Assembly (NCBI RefSeq): GCF_902506325.1
Contig: NZ_LR732328.1
Coordinates: 1,113,071 to 1,177,070 of the forward strand
Direction of reading: 5' to 3'
Length of the DNA stretch: 64,000 nucleotides
From: Limnobacter sp. 130
GTDB lineage: Bacteria; Pseudomonadota; Gammaproteobacteria; Burkholderiales; Burkholderiaceae_B
The notes under the pieces are model-generated. The model was not told the DNA's origin. It saw nothing but the letters and a program-made list of their open reading frames with translations, and made no database searches. The position numbers were made by a program, and so were the translations under genes. Of the stretch, positions 55,155 through 63,931 are shown one piece after another (positions within the stretch are counted from its first letter, which is position 1; every line of letters begins with the position of its first letter).

Positions 55155-55835
55155 TCAGGCTGAAGCGCGGTTCAAAGCGGGGCGAAAGTAATCAATGTCG
55201 TGCTGGTATTGCTGGTAGGCCTTGGTGTACTCCATCACTCGGGCCACCTCAGCGATAAACTCTTCGTCATAACCTGCGCGGCGCAGCAAGTGAAAGCCAA
55301 CTTCCATGCCGCTGGCGATTCCGCCACCGGTCACGATTCGACCTGCATCCACCACACGTGCATGGCTTACCTGGCAAGCGGGTGCAATTTCCGCAAGGCG
55401 GTCGATCGGGGTTTTACCCAAGTGCGACGATTCAAGGCGATCGGGTTCTTTGCGGTTGGTGGCAGCAAGGCCGTCGAGCAACCCCATGCGGGCATAGATC
55501 CACGAACCCGTGCACACACTGGTGAGCAAGCAGTTGTCAGGAAGGGTCCGAATGTAACGGTGCAAATTGCCATTGTTCATTTCTTGACGGGTACCAAAAC
55601 CACCGGGAATCAGGAATGCATCCATGGCCGGTGTGTCAGAAAATGAATAGTTGGGCAGCACGGTAAAGCCCGCTTGCGTTTGCACAGGTCGCATGCTTTC
55701 AGCAACCAGGAACACTTCCAGTTCGGGATCGAAACGCTTGGCCACCGAGAACACACCGTAGGGGGCGGCGTAGTCCACCACCTCGGCCTCCTTGAATACG
55801 TACACACCCAGTCTGAAACTCTGCATTCTGGCCAT
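55155..55835 (-). CDS. DJ-1/PfpI-family protein, isonitrile-hydratase-like
   Basis: The protein is 226 residues. The nucleophile elbow is SVCTGSWIYARMGLLDG with the family Cys, and the N-terminus VYVFKEAEVVDYAAPYGVFSV and FLIPGGFG match the isonitrile hydratase (InhA) branch. Those enzymes hydrate R-NC to formamides. GGAGAAG precedes ATG 55835. It is the first gene of the minus-strand run into the cyanate transporter (29-bp gap), so a C-N compound role would fit. The transcriptional-regulator (AraC-linked GATase) branch is an alternative. Confidence 0.75.
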   Translation of the reverse strand: MARMQSFRLGVYVFKEAEVVDYAAPYGVFSVAKRFDPELEVFLVAESMRPVQTQAGFTVLPNYSFSDTPAMDAFLIPGGFGTRQEMNNGNLHRYIRTLPDNCLLTSVCTGSWIYARMGLLDGLAATNRKEPDRLESSHLGKTPIDRLAEIAPACQVSHARVVDAGRIVTGGGIASGMEVGFHLLRRAGYDEEFIAEVARVMEYTKAYQQYQHDIDYFRPALNRASA

Positions 55836-55947
55836 TCGCGCTTCTCCAGCAACACTGCGTTGAATATGAATTCAGTGTGCCGTGCCAGCTTTGGGCTGGG
55901 TATCACGCCATTTGTGATTGTGTTGTAGTGCTGCCCCTACAAGAAAA

Positions 55948-56571
55948 CTACAGGCCGTGTTGCTTGGTGTAGTTCACAAGATCAACAAGATTTTTCAGTT
56001 CCAGTTTTTCGAACACGCGGGCCCGGTAAGTTGAAACCGTATTGCCCGAAAGGCAAAGCGCCTGTGCAATGTGTTGAACTGTTTCGCCTTGCGCCATCAA
56101 ACGCAGCACCTGCATTTCGCGGTTGGACAATCGTTCATGCGGCGCACGGTCCGTGGGCTTGCGCAAATCATTCGCCATTAAATTGGCCGTAGCAGGGGTT
56201 AGGTACACTTGCCCCGCGCAGGCCATTTGAAGGGCCTGCGTCAACTCGGCGGGTGAGCATCCTTTATTCAGATAAGCATTGGCACCGCTGCGAATAGCCC
56301 GAAGGGCGAATTGGGTTTCTGGGTACACAGACAACATGACAACGCCCAGCTTTGGGAATTCGCTCCGTACACTTTTAAGCACATCAAACCCATCGCGCTC
56401 GCCGAGGGCCACGTCCAGCAGTATTGCGTCGAAATTGCCTTTGCGCAGTTTCTGCATGGCCTCCACGCCATCGGCTGCCTGCTCGCTAATGTACTGCCCA
56501 CCAAACTCATCAAGAATCTGGACCAGTCCGCGGCGAATAATCATGTGGTCATCCACGATCAGAATATTCAT
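55948..56571 (-). CDS. NarL/FixJ-family response regulator
   Basis: The protein is 207 residues from ATG 56571. The receiver has VDDHMIIRRGL and the phosphoacceptor in ILLDVALGERDG; the C-terminal LuxR-type helix-turn-helix has LSNREMQVLRLMAQGETVQHIAQAL and NTVSTYRARVFEKL. It is coupled to the upstream kinase by TAATG. It lies just upstream of the DJ-1/cyanate run on the same strand, a likely but unproven target. Confidence 0.93.
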   Translation of the reverse strand: MNILIVDDHMIIRRGLVQILDEFGGQYISEQAADGVEAMQKLRKGNFDAILLDVALGERDGFDVLKSVRSEFPKLGVVMLSVYPETQFALRAIRSGANAYLNKGCSPAELTQALQMACAGQVYLTPATANLMANDLRKPTDRAPHERLSNREMQVLRLMAQGETVQHIAQALCLSGNTVSTYRARVFEKLELKNLVDLVNYTKQHGL

Positions 56572-57713
56572 TAGGCCAGTACCTCGGGCAAGCGCAGTTT
56601 GATGCAAACACCCTGCCCCAAAATTGAATCAATCGAGCAACGCGCACCAATGTCCCAAGCCCGCTCCTCAATACCCATCAAACCAAACCCGGCATTGAAG
56701 GTACGAACAGCCATGCCTCGACCATTGTCTTTGACCTGAAACACAACGGCACGTCCTTCAGTGTGAACCTGTACATCTACCCGGTTTGCATCGGCATGCT
56801 TACCGACATTGTTCAAGGCTTCTTGCAGAATTCGATACAAGGCCGTTTCCGTCGCTTTGCTCAAGCGGACATGTTCCAGTGCCGGGTCAATGTCGAGCGA
56901 GCTCACCACATTGGTGCGTTGTGCAAACTCGCCCAGCAAATGCTCCACTGCCGCCCACAAACCAAGATGATCAAGAACCCCCGGGCGGAGGTCGGAAAGT
57001 ATTCGGCGCAAACTCTCCATTGCACCCTGTGCAAGGCTCAACATGCTTTCAATTCTCAGGGTTAGTTTTTCGTCGTTTGCGCAACGATAGGAGAGCGCTT
57101 TCAACTCCAGATCAAATGCAGTCAACTTGGCGCCAAGATCGTCGTGCATTTCGCGAGCGATTCGGGTTCGCTCCTCTTCGCGAACAGTGGTCAGGTGTGC
57201 AGAAAGCCTGCGCATTCTGTCGTGTGCTTTTTGCAATTGTGCAGTGCGCTCAAACACGCGACGTTCCAACTCCACCTGTGCCGCCTGTCGAATATTTTGC
57301 GCTTCGACCCGTTCGGTGATGTCGTTGAACGTGACCACAGCGCCCACCACAGTTTGTTCTTCGAAGATTGGATAAGAAGCATACTCGGCGTGAAAGCAAG
57401 TACCGTCTCTGCGCCACAGCACTTCATTGTCCACGCGGCAACCCTTGTTCTCCTGAAAAGCTCTGAAAATATGGCACTCACAAACTGGCATCAAATCATT
57501 GTTGGCATACGAGTGGTGCATCAGGTAGTGCATGTTTCTGCCCAGCACTTCGTCGGCCGAGTAACCCAACATTTCCGCACCTGCTTTGTTGATAAAAACA
57601 CAGCGACCTTTGAGGTCGATGCCGTAAATACCTTCGCCGGTTGAATCGAGTAATAACTCAAGCTGCCTTCGCCAGGCAGCGTGATGGGAAAGTTTGGAAA
57701 GATGCTTGAACAA
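56571..57713 (-). CDS. PAS sensor histidine kinase, NarX/HisKA_3 type
   Basis: The protein is 380 residues without membrane segments. A PAS+PAC domain (about 12-135) carries STGEGIYGIDLKGRCVF and a Cys pair in MPVCECHIF that may bind a metal or heme. A coiled linker leads to HisKA_3 with the phospho-His in AREMHDDLGAKL, and HATPase_c with LQEALNNVGKHA and KDNGRGM. It forms a cytoplasmic two-component pair with the coupled NarL-type regulator. Signal unknown; redox is plausible. Confidence 0.9.
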   Translation of the reverse strand: MFKHLSKLSHHAAWRRQLELLLDSTGEGIYGIDLKGRCVFINKAGAEMLGYSADEVLGRNMHYLMHHSYANNDLMPVCECHIFRAFQENKGCRVDNEVLWRRDGTCFHAEYASYPIFEEQTVVGAVVTFNDITERVEAQNIRQAAQVELERRVFERTAQLQKAHDRMRRLSAHLTTVREEERTRIAREMHDDLGAKLTAFDLELKALSYRCANDEKLTLRIESMLSLAQGAMESLRRILSDLRPGVLDHLGLWAAVEHLLGEFAQRTNVVSSLDIDPALEHVRLSKATETALYRILQEALNNVGKHADANRVDVQVHTEGRAVVFQVKDNGRGMAVRTFNAGFGLMGIEERAWDIGARCSIDSILGQGVCIKLRLPEVLA

Positions 57714-57943
57714 GGTGGTGCACCTGAAGTTAATTCAACATCAAACTAGCAAGAGCGGTGCCAATAAATATCAGAAAAAATTATGAAAATTTGCACACGG
57801 TTGGTGCGAAAAAAAAACGACAAAAGCTATTGAAAAATACACACAAACGGGTTGTTGATCATGTATTGATGAAAAAAGCTTTTCAGTTAATTAAATTTGA
57901 TGTACACATAACTCACCACACCGTTTAAGGAAGGTTACACAAC
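57714..57943. other. A/T-rich divergent intergenic region
   Basis: This 230-bp stretch separates the PAS kinase and histone-like genes and is markedly A/T-rich (runs of A near 57775 and 57810). It probably holds both promoters. A good AAGGAAGG ribosome site precedes the histone-like gene. No other structure was recognised. Confidence 0.5.
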
Positions 57944-58549
57944 ATGGTTACAACAGATCAAAAGCCAGTCGAAGCCGAGGCAAGCAAAACAACCCCAGCT
58001 CCTAAAAAACCAGCAGCAAGAAAACCCGCTGCAAAAAAACCAGCCGCTGCAAAACCTGCCGCAGCTAAAAAACCAGCAGCAGCAAAACCCGCCGCCGCGA
58101 AAAAACCAGCAGCAGCAAAACCCGCTGCAGCGAAAAAGCCAGCAGCGAAACCTGCCGCAGCTAAAAAGCCAGCAGCGAAACCTGCTGCAGCCAAAAAGCC
58201 CGCCGCCGCAAAACCAGCTGCCAAGAAGCCGGCTGCCAAGAAGCCGGCTGCTAAAAAACCTGCAGCGAAACCAGCAGCCAAGAAGCCAGTCACATCCCGC
58301 GCAAAGGCAGCCACTGCCAGCGTAGCGAATGCTGCAGCCAAAGCCAAGAAGACTGTGGCCAAAGCAAAGCCAGCTGCCAAGGCGAAAGCCGCAGCAGCCA
58401 AGTCAGTGTTTAGCGCAACAGACCGCAAGAAATTGTTGAGTGATGTTCAGAAGCAGATCAAGGACCTTGAGAAACAAGTCAAGGGCATGGTCAAGTCAGT
58501 TCAAACTGACGTGATCGCCAAGATCAAAAAGCAACTGGGCATGAAGTAA
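57944..58549 (+). CDS. Histone H1-like Ala/Lys/Pro-rich DNA-binding protein
   Basis: The protein is 201 residues. Residues about 18-125 are tandem KPAAAK/KPAAKK units, the eukaryotic H1-tail-like pattern found in betaproteobacterial and Pseudomonas (AlgP) nucleoid proteins. The C-terminal 55 residues form amphipathic helices (ATDRKKLLSDVQKQIKDLEK and further). It should bind DNA non-specifically and help compact the nucleoid. The repeats are near-identical in DNA as well, so copy number may vary between strains. A hairpin and a terminator follow. Confidence 0.9.
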   Translation: MVTTDQKPVEAEASKTTPAPKKPAARKPAAKKPAAAKPAAAKKPAAAKPAAAKKPAAAKPAAAKKPAAKPAAAKKPAAKPAAAKKPAAAKPAAKKPAAKKPAAKKPAAKPAAKKPVTSRAKAATASVANAAAKAKKTVAKAKPAAKAKAAAAKSVFSATDRKKLLSDVQKQIKDLEKQVKGMVKSVQTDVIAKIKKQLGMK

Positions 58550-58577
58550 TCCAGAAATAGCAAAAATAATAAGACCG

Positions 58578-58611
58578 CTACACGACCTTTCGTATGAAAG
58601 GTCTTCTGTAG
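58578..58611 (+). terminator. Hairpin after the histone-like gene
   Basis: GACCTTTC pairs with GAAAGGTC around GTAT, extended by CTACA/TGTAG. It has only a weak T tail. It may terminate or protect the 3' end of the histone-like mRNA. Confidence 0.5.
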
Positions 58612-58619
58612 ACTTCATT

Positions 58620-58653
58620 AAAACCCGTTGTGCGAAAGCACCGCGGGTTTTTT
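58620..58653 (+). terminator. Terminator with GAAA tetraloop
   Basis: AAAACCCG pairs with CGGGTTTT, with an inner GTGC-GAAA-GCAC stem, followed by T residues. It is a strong intrinsic terminator for the histone-like gene and lies 10 bp from the convergent flavoprotein gene. Confidence 0.85.
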
Positions 58654-58662
58654 ATTGCCTGC

Positions 58663-59364
58663 TTACTTCAATGGATTCATCTGAGGATCGAAATTGTCCA
58701 GACTGGGATACGAGACCCGCGAGCGGGAACCCAATGTATCTACTGCAGTGTCGAGTTGCTCGAGCATTTCGACTCGAGCTTCTGGAGATATGTAAGGCAC
58801 ATGATAAGCAGCAAAGGGCTCAATCACATCGAACCCGGCATAACCCAGGCTGCCTCGCAGTACAGGGCGCAGCATGGTATTCAATTCGCCATGAATCGCC
58901 TCCTCACCAAACATGTGTTCCCGACCGCCCAAGGTAAAAGTCAACCAGGCCTGTTTGCCTTTCATCAAACCGCGGTCGTAGAAATTGCGCCCCCCGTAAA
59001 CCACGCCAGATAAAAATATGCGGTCAATCCAGCCTTTTAAAATGGCGGGCAAGGAAAACCAGTACAACGGAAAATTCAAGACAAGCAGGTCGCAATTTTT
59101 GAGCAGCTGCACTTCTTCCGCGATGTCTGCAGGCAGGGTATTGTTTTTTTCAGCGTGCCGTTGCTCCAGGGCATAGACCAGGTAGTCTGGATTGCCGCGG
59201 TCGGGAAAATCGCTGGCGCTGGCCACCGGGTTGAATTGCTTCGCATACAAGTCCGACACGGTCACGGTGTGGCCTTGTGCCTCGAAACGATCACGCATTC
59301 GTTTCATCATCGCGGTACAAAACGATTGCGGCTCGGGGTGGGCATGCACAATTAGAACATTCAT
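58663..59364 (-). CDS. NAD(P)H dehydrogenase (quinone)-like flavoprotein
   Basis: The protein is 233 residues with a flavodoxin-like fold of the NQO1/MdaB/KefF group: VLIVHAHPEPQSFCTAM (FMN/FAD phosphate loop), LNFPLYWFSLPAILKGWIDRIF and LTFTLGGREHMF. It should reduce quinones or similar acceptors with NAD(P)H. The ATG at 59364 matches the family start; an in-frame ATG at 59451 adds 29 unlikely residues. A terminator separates it from gdhA. Confidence 0.88.
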   Translation of the reverse strand: MNVLIVHAHPEPQSFCTAMMKRMRDRFEAQGHTVTVSDLYAKQFNPVASASDFPDRGNPDYLVYALEQRHAEKNNTLPADIAEEVQLLKNCDLLVLNFPLYWFSLPAILKGWIDRIFLSGVVYGGRNFYDRGLMKGKQAWLTFTLGGREHMFGEEAIHGELNTMLRPVLRGSLGYAGFDVIEPFAAYHVPYISPEARVEMLEQLDTAVDTLGSRSRVSYPSLDNFDPQMNPLK

Positions 59365-59410
59365 GGCGTAGGTATCTTTGTGAAAATTGACCAGCCATCC
59401 TACCAAAATA

Positions 59411-59442
59411 AAAGGGGCAGCCTGGTGACAGGCTCCCCCTTT
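59411..59442 (-). terminator. Terminator of gdhA
   Basis: AAAGGGGCAGCCTG (59411-59424) pairs with CAGGCTCCCCCTTT (59429-59442) with one mismatch around GTGA. On the minus strand it is followed by TTTTATTTT, so it ends the gdhA transcript. Confidence 0.75.
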
Positions 59443-59463
59443 GCGATTCAAACCACTGTGCTT

Positions 59464-60813
59464 TTAAATCACGCCATACGCCAGCATCGCATCAGCCACC
59501 TTCACAAAGCCGCCCACATTCGCGCCTTTCAAATAGTCAATGTGACCATCTTCTTCGGCACCATACTTGACACAACGCATGTGAATATCGCCCATGATGG
59601 CACGCAGGCGTTGGTTCAGTTCATCGCGTGACCACGACAGGCGCATGCTGTTCTGGGTCATCTCCAAACCCGAGACAGCCACCCCACCTGCATTGGCTGC
59701 CTTCGAAGGTGCAAACAAAATTCGCGCTTTCTGGAACACATCAATGGCACCTTTTTCAGACGGCATGTTGGCGCCTTCAGACACACCCATGCAACCATTT
59801 TTAACCAGCAAGTCAGCTTCTTCCGCGTTGATTTCATTCTGGGTAGCGCAGGGGAAAGCCAGATCGCATGGAATATGCCAGGGACGCTTGTCCGCGATAA
59901 ATTCCGCTTGCGGATACTTCTCTAGGTATTCACTGATGCGCGCGCGCTTCACTTCCTTGAGTTCTTTGATATGTGCCAGCTTTTCCAGAGTAATGCCGTC
60001 TTTGTCATGAAGCGTTCCGGAAGAATCCGACATGGTGATCACCTTGCCACCCAGTGTCAGAATTTTTTCAACTGCGTACTGCGCCACATTGCCCGAACCA
60101 CTGACCGAACAAATCTTGCCGTCAAACTTCAGGCCCTTGTGGTTCAACATGTCTTCCATGAAATACACCACGCCATAACCGGTGGCTTCGACTCGAATTT
60201 CGCTGCCCCCAAACGCCAGGCCCTTGCCAGTAAGCACGCCCGTGAATTCATTACGAATTCTTTTGTATTGGCCAAACATGTAAGAAATCTCGCGACCACC
60301 CACACCAATATCACCTGCGGGTACATCGGTGAATGGACCAATGTGACGGGACAGCTCGGTCATGAAAGCCTGGCAAAAACGCATGATCTCGCGATCGCTT
60401 TTCCCTTTAGGATTGAAGTCTGAGCCACCCTTGCCACCACCCATTGGCAAACCGGTCAGGCTGTTCTTGAATGTTTGCTCGAAAGCGAGAAACTTCAGGA
60501 TACTTTGAGTCACGTTGTCGTGAAAACGAATGCCACCTTTGTACGGGCCGATCGCATTGCTGTGCTGCACACGATAACCACGTTGGGTGCGCACATTGCC
60601 ATGGTCATCTTCCCAGCACACGCGAAAACTGACAATGCGGTCAGGCTCGGTCAGCCGCTGCAAAATTTGCGCAGACTCATACTTCGGATTCTTCGCGACA
60701 AAAGGAATAATGTGCTGCGCAACTTCATGCACTGCTTGGTGAAACTCTGGTTCGCCGGGATTTCTGCGAATCAGTCCATTCATGAACTCTTCTAGTTCTG
60801 GCGAGCTGCTCAT
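59464..60813 (-). CDS. gdhA: NADP-type glutamate dehydrogenase
   Basis: The protein is 449 residues, the hexameric short GdhA. It makes glutamate from 2-oxoglutarate, ammonia and NADPH. Signatures include GPYKGGIRFHDNVT, LPMGGGKGGSDFNPKG (catalytic Lys), PAGDIGVGGREISYMFG (catalytic Asp) and SGSGNVAQYAVEK for the nucleotide. It stands alone. It could assimilate ammonia released by the cyanase encoded 8 kb away. Confidence 0.96.
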   Translation of the reverse strand: MSSSPELEEFMNGLIRRNPGEPEFHQAVHEVAQHIIPFVAKNPKYESAQILQRLTEPDRIVSFRVCWEDDHGNVRTQRGYRVQHSNAIGPYKGGIRFHDNVTQSILKFLAFEQTFKNSLTGLPMGGGKGGSDFNPKGKSDREIMRFCQAFMTELSRHIGPFTDVPAGDIGVGGREISYMFGQYKRIRNEFTGVLTGKGLAFGGSEIRVEATGYGVVYFMEDMLNHKGLKFDGKICSVSGSGNVAQYAVEKILTLGGKVITMSDSSGTLHDKDGITLEKLAHIKELKEVKRARISEYLEKYPQAEFIADKRPWHIPCDLAFPCATQNEINAEEADLLVKNGCMGVSEGANMPSEKGAIDVFQKARILFAPSKAANAGGVAVSGLEMTQNSMRLSWSRDELNQRLRAIMGDIHMRCVKYGAEEDGHIDYLKGANVGGFVKVADAMLAYGVI

Positions 60814-60989
60814 CTCTTATTCTCCTGTTAAAGGACGACATTGGACTGCGTGTAAGCAGTTTACCGAATCGATTGAAATTGAGCACTCTGGATTGCTGTG
60901 GATATCCCCAAAAAGTGGGCACAACCTAGGGGATAGCATGTGGACAAGTAGTCCAAGCCCTTCAAAACATGAGGAATTAGATGCCCTGA

Positions 60990-61655
60990 CTAATTATTGT
61001 GCAGACTCGGTTCTGCAGCACTGTGTTTTTGAATCTGGGTATGCCGATAAATGATGGATGCCTCCATCCTGTTCTTGGCTTTGAGTCGCTCCAGGATGTC
61101 CTTCACATGGCCTTTGACAGTTTCTACGCTGATCTTTAAAAGCAGGGCAATTTCCTTGTTGCTGTGCCCGGCCCCAATCAACTCGAGCACTTCAACCTGC
61201 TTGTGGGTCAAGGCCTTGGAAAGCACAGGCATTTGGAGCAATTCAATATTGGCTTGACTCAAGCCCACCCGAATCAAGTCGATCATTTTTGAAAAGGGAG
61301 TGAATTTTGAAAATGCGATGAACCGATCCAGCTGGTGGCGTTTTAAGTGTCCCATCACCTTGTCGTCGTTCGCAGTAATCAATACCGGGATTTCCGGAAA
61401 CAGGGTTTCGAACAAACCAATGAAAGTTTCAGCTTGCACATCGCGCAAATGAAAATCGGTGATGATCAGGGCGGGAAACTCTTCTATTGCATGGCGTGCC
61501 GCTTCTTTCAGCGTGGAGAATTGGCGGATACGGGCATGGGGTGCAATGTCCTTCACCATTTCGACCAAACCGAAACTAATGATCGGGTGATCATCGATCA
61601 CATACACCACTTGCCGCTCCAGACCTTCCAGTTTTTTAACCACCGCGCTTCTCAC
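60990..61655 (-). CDS. Orphan LuxR-type response regulator
   Basis: The protein is 221 residues. The receiver begins VVYVIDDHPIISFGLVEMV, with the phosphoacceptor in LIITDFHLRD and Lys in AFSKFTPFSKM. The C-terminal helix-turn-helix is LTHKQVEVLELIGAGHSNKEIALLLKISVETVKGHVKDIL. No kinase is adjacent. It is divergent from tetR and shares a 150-bp promoter region with it. Confidence 0.9.
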   Translation of the reverse strand: MRSAVVKKLEGLERQVVYVIDDHPIISFGLVEMVKDIAPHARIRQFSTLKEAARHAIEEFPALIITDFHLRDVQAETFIGLFETLFPEIPVLITANDDKVMGHLKRHQLDRFIAFSKFTPFSKMIDLIRVGLSQANIELLQMPVLSKALTHKQVEVLELIGAGHSNKEIALLLKISVETVKGHVKDILERLKAKNRMEASIIYRHTQIQKHSAAEPSLHNN

Positions 61656-61763
61656 AGAAACAATTCACCATGATTTAACTTTAATTGACGAAACGCCCAC
61701 CCCGTGCGGCAAACAAACTTGATAAATCGATTCAAATCAGGGCTTCGAACAGTCGAATCAAAA

Positions 61764-61788
61764 AACCGTTGACACTATGTCAACGGTT
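61764..61788. promoter_or_regulatory. Perfect 11-bp-arm palindrome, probable TetR operator
   Basis: AACCGTTGACA and TGTCAACGGTT flank CTA, a 25-bp operator-like palindrome. It spans the -35 box of the tetR promoter, as expected for autorepression. It lies in the divergent region and may also affect the LuxR-type gene. Confidence 0.8.
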
Positions 61789-61798
61789 AAACTAAGAT
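61769..61798 (+). promoter_or_regulatory. Promoter of the tetR-efflux operon
   Basis: TTGACA (61769-61774) and TAAGAT (61793-61798) are 18 bp apart. The -10 box ends only 7 bp before ATG 61806, so the transcript would begin at or very near the start codon (leaderless). Confidence 0.65.
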
Positions 61799-61805
61799 CC
61801 ATTCC

Positions 61806-62471
61806 ATGAACTATGTGATCGAACGTCGAGAAGAAGAAAAGGAACGCCGCCGGGAAGAAATTCTGGACGCAGCCGAACTTGTTTTCTCTGAAAAGGGCTT
61901 TGACGCAGCCACCATGGACCAGGTTGCGCGCAAGGCGAGAGTGTCTCGCGCACTGGTGTATGTGTACTTCAAAGACAAAGCAGCCTTGCATTTGGCCATT
62001 TGCCTGCGGGGTTTGCGCATACTGCGCGAAATGTTTGAAGCCGTGCGAAAACAGCATGTCACCGGTGAGGAGCAAATCCGCGCCATTGGACATGCCTACA
62101 TGCAGTTTTCTGAAGAATACCCCACACACTTTGCCGCAATGTCCAAGTTTGAAGCGTCTTCGCCCGACATGGCATTTGGCGATCCATGTAACTCTGCGCT
62201 CGAAATGATTCAAGCGGGACAAAAAGTGCATGAAGAAATGGTGCTTGCTTTGGCCACCGGCATGGCCGACAAAACGTTGCGTGCCGACCTTGAAAACCTG
62301 ATGCAAATTTCAATCACCCTGTGGGGTTTCACGCACGGAACCATTCAGTTGGCACAAACCAAAGCCAACTTCATGGCAACCATGGGCATCTCCAAAGAGT
62401 CTTTCATGAATCAAGCTGTAGAGCTGGTCATGCAATCCCTGATCAACCGCAATTGCGGAGGCAAGAAATGA
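61806..62471 (+). CDS. TetR/AcrR-family regulator of an efflux operon
   Basis: The protein is 221 residues. The N-terminal helix-turn-helix is AAELVFSEKGFDAATMDQVARKARVSRALVYVYFKDKAAL. The C-terminal part is all-helical, with a likely ligand pocket. The start ATG 61806 has no ribosome site, and the promoter lies so close that the mRNA is probably leaderless. The stop overlaps the next start (ATGA), so tetR is co-transcribed with the outer-membrane factor and adaptor and likely represses them through the palindrome at 61764-61788. Confidence 0.93.
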   Translation: MNYVIERREEEKERRREEILDAAELVFSEKGFDAATMDQVARKARVSRALVYVYFKDKAALHLAICLRGLRILREMFEAVRKQHVTGEEQIRAIGHAYMQFSEEYPTHFAAMSKFEASSPDMAFGDPCNSALEMIQAGQKVHEEMVLALATGMADKTLRADLENLMQISITLWGFTHGTIQLAQTKANFMATMGISKESFMNQAVELVMQSLINRNCGGKK

Positions 62472-63931
62472 TCGAACATTTTCTCCCAAGCGCCCATCGA
62501 AGGGGCGCTTTTTTTTACACTTTATTTGACAGACGTCTAATGGCTGCATTGCTGTTGATGATCTTTCAAATTCAACAGCCCAGTCAAGCCAACGCCCCCC
62601 TTGATGAGTACTTGAGCCAAGCCATGGCCAATAACCCGGCCTTGGCACAGGCCAGCTTCGAAGTCGAAGCTGAGCGACAGCGGCTTGAAAATTTACGTGC
62701 GCGCTTTTACCCCAGCCTTGCCCTGCAAGCGCGAGCAAGCGTGGCCGAAGGCGGACGCACCATTGATTTTCCAGCAGGCGATTTGCTGAACCCGGTGTAC
62801 GCCACGCTGAACGCACAGGCCATTGCGGCAGGTCAGCCCGCGCGATTCCCCACTGTTGAAAATCAATCCATACCGCTGCTGCGCCCCACAGAACAAGACA
62901 CGCGCCTGATTGTGCGAGGGCCGATTTACGAACCCGTACTGGACCGCCAACTACAAGCGCAAACCCAGGCAGTGGGCGCGCAAGAAGCCGCGCAGTTGCA
63001 GGTCAAAGAAGAATTGGTACGCGACCTGCATACCGCCTACTGGCAGTACGCGCAGGCCAGGGCCCGTATCAACATACTTGAATCGAGCTTGCGCACTTTG
63101 CAAGAGAACGAGCGTATCAACACGGTGCTGTACAAAGCCGGTGAAACCACACTGGACGCACCCAAACGCGCCGAGGCCGAAACACTTGAAATTCAGGTGG
63201 CTTTGCGTCAAGCCCAAACACAGGCTTTGCTGGCCAAGGAATATTTCAACCTGCTGCGCTATGCGCCCAACAACAGTGTTGTTGAACTGCCGCAAGAAGA
63301 CCTCAGCCCCAGTGCCATTGATACATTGCTGAACGAACTCACTCCGAAAACGCTGGGCACTACCCCTGCCCCGGCACTAACCCGACTCGAACGCAGCCTG
63401 GCCGCCCAACGCGCACAGCTGGATGCCAGCCGTGCCACTTACAAACCCACGCTGGGTTATTCAGTTGAAGGCGGCTACCAAGGCCGCGACTACAGCACGG
63501 GTCCGAATACTGGCTTTGCCAGCGCATCGGTGGTTCTGAACTGGACCTTGGCCGATGCGGGCATTCGCAGCAGCGAGGTGGCACGCAGCCAGGCACAGGT
63601 GCAAGCACTCGAAGCGCGTGCGCGACAGGTCAACCGACAATTGCAACTGGCCAAATTGCAGGCCAAAGAAAACCTGTTGGTGTCGCTGGACAGCATTCAA
63701 GCCCGCATGGCCCAACAGGCAGCATCTGAGGAAAGCCTTCGAATCAACGAGCGCAAACGCGATGCAGGTGAAACCACCCAGATTGAATTTTTAAGCGCAG
63801 AACAAAGTGCCACAAGAGCGCGCCTGGGTTTGGTGACTGCGGTTTATCAAGCCCGAATCGATCACGCAATTTGGCAATACAACAACCGAAACATTCCCGA
63901 GCCAAGCCAACAGGAAGGAGCTCAACCATGA
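62468..63931 (+). CDS. TolC-like outer-membrane efflux protein
   Basis: The protein is 487 residues from ATG 62468, with a hydrophobic segment (LMAALLLMIFQIQ) serving as signal. The two OEP repeats are visible as long heptad-rich helices: AQASFEVEAERQRLENLRARFYPSLAL, and SLAAQRAQLDASRATYKPTLGYSVEGG with RDAGETTQIEFLSAEQSATRARLGLVTA near the end. It forms the outer-membrane channel of a tripartite pump. It is coupled to tetR and to the adaptor gene by ATGA overlaps. Confidence 0.9.
   Translation: MIEHFLPSAHRRGAFFYTLFDRRLMAALLLMIFQIQQPSQANAPLDEYLSQAMANNPALAQASFEVEAERQRLENLRARFYPSLALQARASVAEGGRTIDFPAGDLLNPVYATLNAQAIAAGQPARFPTVENQSIPLLRPTEQDTRLIVRGPIYEPVLDRQLQAQTQAVGAQEAAQLQVKEELVRDLHTAYWQYAQARARINILESSLRTLQENERINTVLYKAGETTLDAPKRAEAETLEIQVALRQAQTQALLAKEYFNLLRYAPNNSVVELPQEDLSPSAIDTLLNELTPKTLGTTPAPALTRLERSLAAQRAQLDASRATYKPTLGYSVEGGYQGRDYSTGPNTGFASASVVLNWTLADAGIRSSEVARSQAQVQALEARARQVNRQLQLAKLQAKENLLVSLDSIQARMAQQAASEESLRINERKRDAGETTQIEFLSAEQSATRARLGLVTAVYQARIDHAIWQYNNRNIPEPSQQEGAQP

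Noticed and set aside
57958-58428. 156-residue minus-strand Ala/Phe/Gly-rich frame
   Set aside because: It is the antisense shadow of the Lys/Ala/Pro-rich histone gene; low-complexity codons remove stops.
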